Shown piece after piece: positions 3,584-5,061 of a DNA stretch of 5,061 nucleotides. Each line of letters starts with the position of its first letter. The first letter of the stretch is position 1. Position numbers and translations under genes: made by a program. The notes beneath the pieces were generated by a model. That model ran no database searches and had not been told where the DNA came from. It saw only the letters and a list, made by a program, of their open reading frames with translations. Source of the stretch: Microbacteriaceae bacterium UBA4731 (GTDB lineage: Bacteria; Actinomycetota; Actinomycetes; Actinomycetales; Microbacteriaceae); contig DHJB01000044.1 in NCBI GenBank assembly GCA_002404115.1, positions 1 to 5,061 of the forward strand, read 5' to 3'.

Positions 3584-5061
3584 CGACGAGCACGCGTCTG
3601 CCGGTCACGCCCTCGAGCGCCCGGGTGAGCTTCTCGGCGTCCGGGCCGGCGGCCCCGATCCCTTCCGCGTCGGAGCGCGCCCACACCGTGACGTTCGCGC
3701 CGGTGGCATCCTCAATGACCTGCTTCTGCGCGTCTGCATCGCCACCCGTCACGAGGACCACCTGGGCAATCGTAATTTCCCGCGCCGGGGCGACCGCAGC
3801 GATGGCCTCACGGTCATGCCGCCACACAGCGAAGTGATACCCGGAAACGAGCCCCGTCGCCACCAGGAGCCCGAGCGGGGCGCGGATGCGCTCGACCAGG
3901 CTGCCGGCCGTCGCCGAGTCGAGGAGATACTCGAAGACCCGGTACCCGACCACCAGCAGGGCGATGAGCGCCACCACGGCGCTCAGGCCGAACACCGCGA
4001 TCAGGTACACCCGGCGTCCGGTGGAGCCGACATCGGACGGCGCGGCCGGGGTGACCGGCTTCCACACCAGCCACCACACCGGACCGCCGACCACCAGGGC
4101 GCTGATCCCGCCGAGGAGCAGGGTACGGGTGTCCGCACCGGCGAGCGGGGCGCTCACGGTCGCGAGGAGCGAGTTCACGACGATGCCGATGCCCGTCGCC
4201 GCGGCGACCAGGCCGACCCCGGAGGTCACCAGCGTCGTCGCCTGCCGGGTGTCGTCGGAGCGCCGGAGCGCGATGCGCCGGTGGTAGAACCACACCAGCG
4301 AGCCGATGGCCGCCGCGGCTATCGCCTCGGGCAGCGGGTCGAGGAGCCCGGTCATCGGGTCGGTGCGGTCGAAGGCCAGCCGCAGCAGCACGAACAGGAT
4401 CGTGCCGGCGCCGCCGAGGGTCAGGATGCTCGTCCCCAGGATTCCCAGGGTGACCAGGGCCACATTGGCGAATCCGGTCTTCGACTGCCGGGTCTCGTCG
4501 TGGATCCAGTGCCACCACCAGATCGCTCCGCCCGCGACGGCCCAGAGGAGGGCCTGGAGCGGAAACCGCCACCAGGGCGTGCCCACCATCGTCAGATCCG
4601 CTGATCCCCGGATGGCCGTGTCGAACAGGGAGCCGAGGGCCGTGACGGCGCCACCGACGCCGATCACGAGTCCGTATGCCGAGCCGACAACCGCCGGCAC
4701 GGTGGCGAGTCTGACCGGGCGCTTGTGCGCGTGTTGCCACATCCAGCGGTGCCACACCCAGATACCCGCCCAGACCAGGGCGGCCGAGAAGTCCCGTGGC
4801 TGCCAGCGGCCTTCGATGAGCGCGGAGGCCGTGATCAGAAGCGCCGAGGTGACGGTGATGAGCGACACCGCGTACATGCCGGCCAGGTAGAGACCCCACG
4901 CCAGCGACGACCGCTCCGTCTCGTCGGCGAGCCTGCGCCACACCACCCACCAGAGCACGGCGGCGAGCGGCCCGCCGATCAGGGTGAAGGCAAGGGACTG
5001 GGCGAGAGCGGCGATGTCGCCGGCTGCCAGCTGGGTGCCGGCCTCGAGCAGGCGCGCGAGC
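3537..5061 (-). CDS. DUF5671-type polytopic membrane repeat protein (5' partial)
   Basis: The frame is open to the right edge, so the true start lies outside the window; 507 residues are visible. The GTG at 4958 is not a likely start, because the 34 codons before it already encode part of a membrane helix (SLAFTLIGGPLAAVLWWVVW). About eleven hydrophobic helices can be counted. They form repeated units, each ending in an aromatic cluster followed by a charged turn: WWVVWRRLADETERS, WVWHRWMWQHAHK, WWWHWIHDETRQS, WFYHRRIALRRSDDTRQ, WWLVWKPV and YHFAVWRHDRE (starting near visible residues 39, 101, 181, 257, 329 and 408; period 62-80). The shared DETxxS turn and aromatic helix ends match what I know of the DUF5671 family, whose function is unknown. 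A soluble C-terminal domain of about 80 residues follows (from REITIAQVVLVTGG) with an alternating strand-helix pattern and ends VDVVPLAD. It is convergent with and overlaps the CpaE-like ATPase gene. Membrane location is well supported; any link to the ATPase is inferred from position. Confidence 0.87.
   Translation of the reverse strand, partial: LARLLEAGTQLAAGDIAALAQSLAFTLIGGPLAAVLWWVVWRRLADETERSSLAWGLYLAGMYAVSLITVTSALLITASALIEGRWQPRDFSAALVWAGIWVWHRWMWQHAHKRPVRLATVPAVVGSAYGLVIGVGGAVTALGSLFDTAIRGSADLTMVGTPWWRFPLQALLWAVAGGAIWWWHWIHDETRQSKTGFANVALVTLGILGTSILTLGGAGTILFVLLRLAFDRTDPMTGLLDPLPEAIAAAAIGSLVWFYHRRIALRRSDDTRQATTLVTSGVGLVAAATGIGIVVNSLLATVSAPLAGADTRTLLLGGISALVVGGPVWWLVWKPVTPAAPSDVGSTGRRVYLIAVFGLSAVVALIALLVVGYRVFEYLLDSATAGSLVERIRAPLGLLVATGLVSGYHFAVWRHDREAIAAVAPAREITIAQVVLVTGGDADAQKQVIEDATGANVTVWARSDAEGIGAAGPDAEKLTRALEGVTGRRVLVVIGPGARVDVVPLAD

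Noticed and set aside
3378..4604. Long plus-strand open frame of 408 codons antisense to the membrane-protein gene
   Set aside because: The product is hydrophilic and rich in Gly, Arg, Asp and Pro with no domain, whereas the minus-strand frame gives ordered transmembrane repeats. Its length reflects high G+C content at third codon positions.
3814..4950. Second minus-strand frame of 378 codons inside the membrane-protein gene
   Set aside because: Same-strand out-of-frame shadow, very rich in Arg, Gly and Pro; the overlapping frame encodes the convincing DUF5671-like helices.
4956..4958. GTG as the start of the membrane-protein gene
   Set aside because: The frame stays open through the right edge, and the preceding codons encode part of a membrane helix continuous with the downstream aromatic cluster; no ribosome-binding site precedes this GTG.

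Overview
The window is a G+C-rich actinobacterial chromosome segment. Protein 1 matches my memory of Rv3235-family proteins of Microbacteriaceae (Micrococcales) closely, so that family is the best guess for the source. Coding is dense, GTG starts are common, and the two candidate promoters that sit on a start codon are spaced for leaderless mRNA, as is usual in Actinomycetota. There are no RNA genes, insertion sequences, CRISPR arrays or phage genes, and no gene-free stretch exceeds 200 bases. This looks like core, vertically inherited chromosome rather than an island.

Layout, left to right. (1) An Rv3235-family gene on the minus strand (18-464). (2) A 194-base divergent intergenic region holding a perfect DnaA-box-like 9-mer and two candidate promoters. 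(3) A plus-strand gene (659-1267) for an unnamed protein with an N-terminal coiled coil and two copies of a small beta-barrel-like module. (4) A hairpin at 1261-1281 whose stem contains the stop codons of both flanking convergent genes. (5) A small minus-strand MerR/excisionase-type HTH protein (1275-1562). (6) A 129-base divergent region with a second identical DnaA-box-like 9-mer. (7) A plus-strand two-gene operon: a membrane-anchored SAF-domain (CpaB/RcpC-like) protein (1692-2327) and, 2 bases later, a CpaE/TadZ-like ParA-type ATPase (2330-3583). (8) A minus-strand DUF5671-type polytopic membrane protein (3537 to beyond the right edge) whose 3' end overlaps the ATPase gene tail-to-tail by 47 bases.

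How the genes may work together. SAF/CpaB and CpaE/TadZ proteins are normally accessory parts of Flp/Tad pilus or related secretion machines: CpaB is periplasmic or extracytoplasmic, and TadZ is a polar localisation ATPase. Here they form a minimal pair with no secretion ATPase (CpaF/TadA), platform protein (TadB/TadC) or pilin in view, next to a repeat-built membrane protein and an HTH protein divergently transcribed from the pair. From memory, the Rv3235 gene lies near secA in actinobacteria, so secA is expected just beyond the left edge. A conserved envelope-associated module of unknown function is a reasonable inference, not something the sequence proves.

The most unusual points are the repeated DnaA-box 11-mer in both divergent promoter regions, the Lys-to-Arg P-loop with a degenerate receiver domain in the ATPase, the internal duplication in the 659-1267 protein, the six-fold repeat of the DUF5671 protein, and the stop-codon-embedding hairpin.
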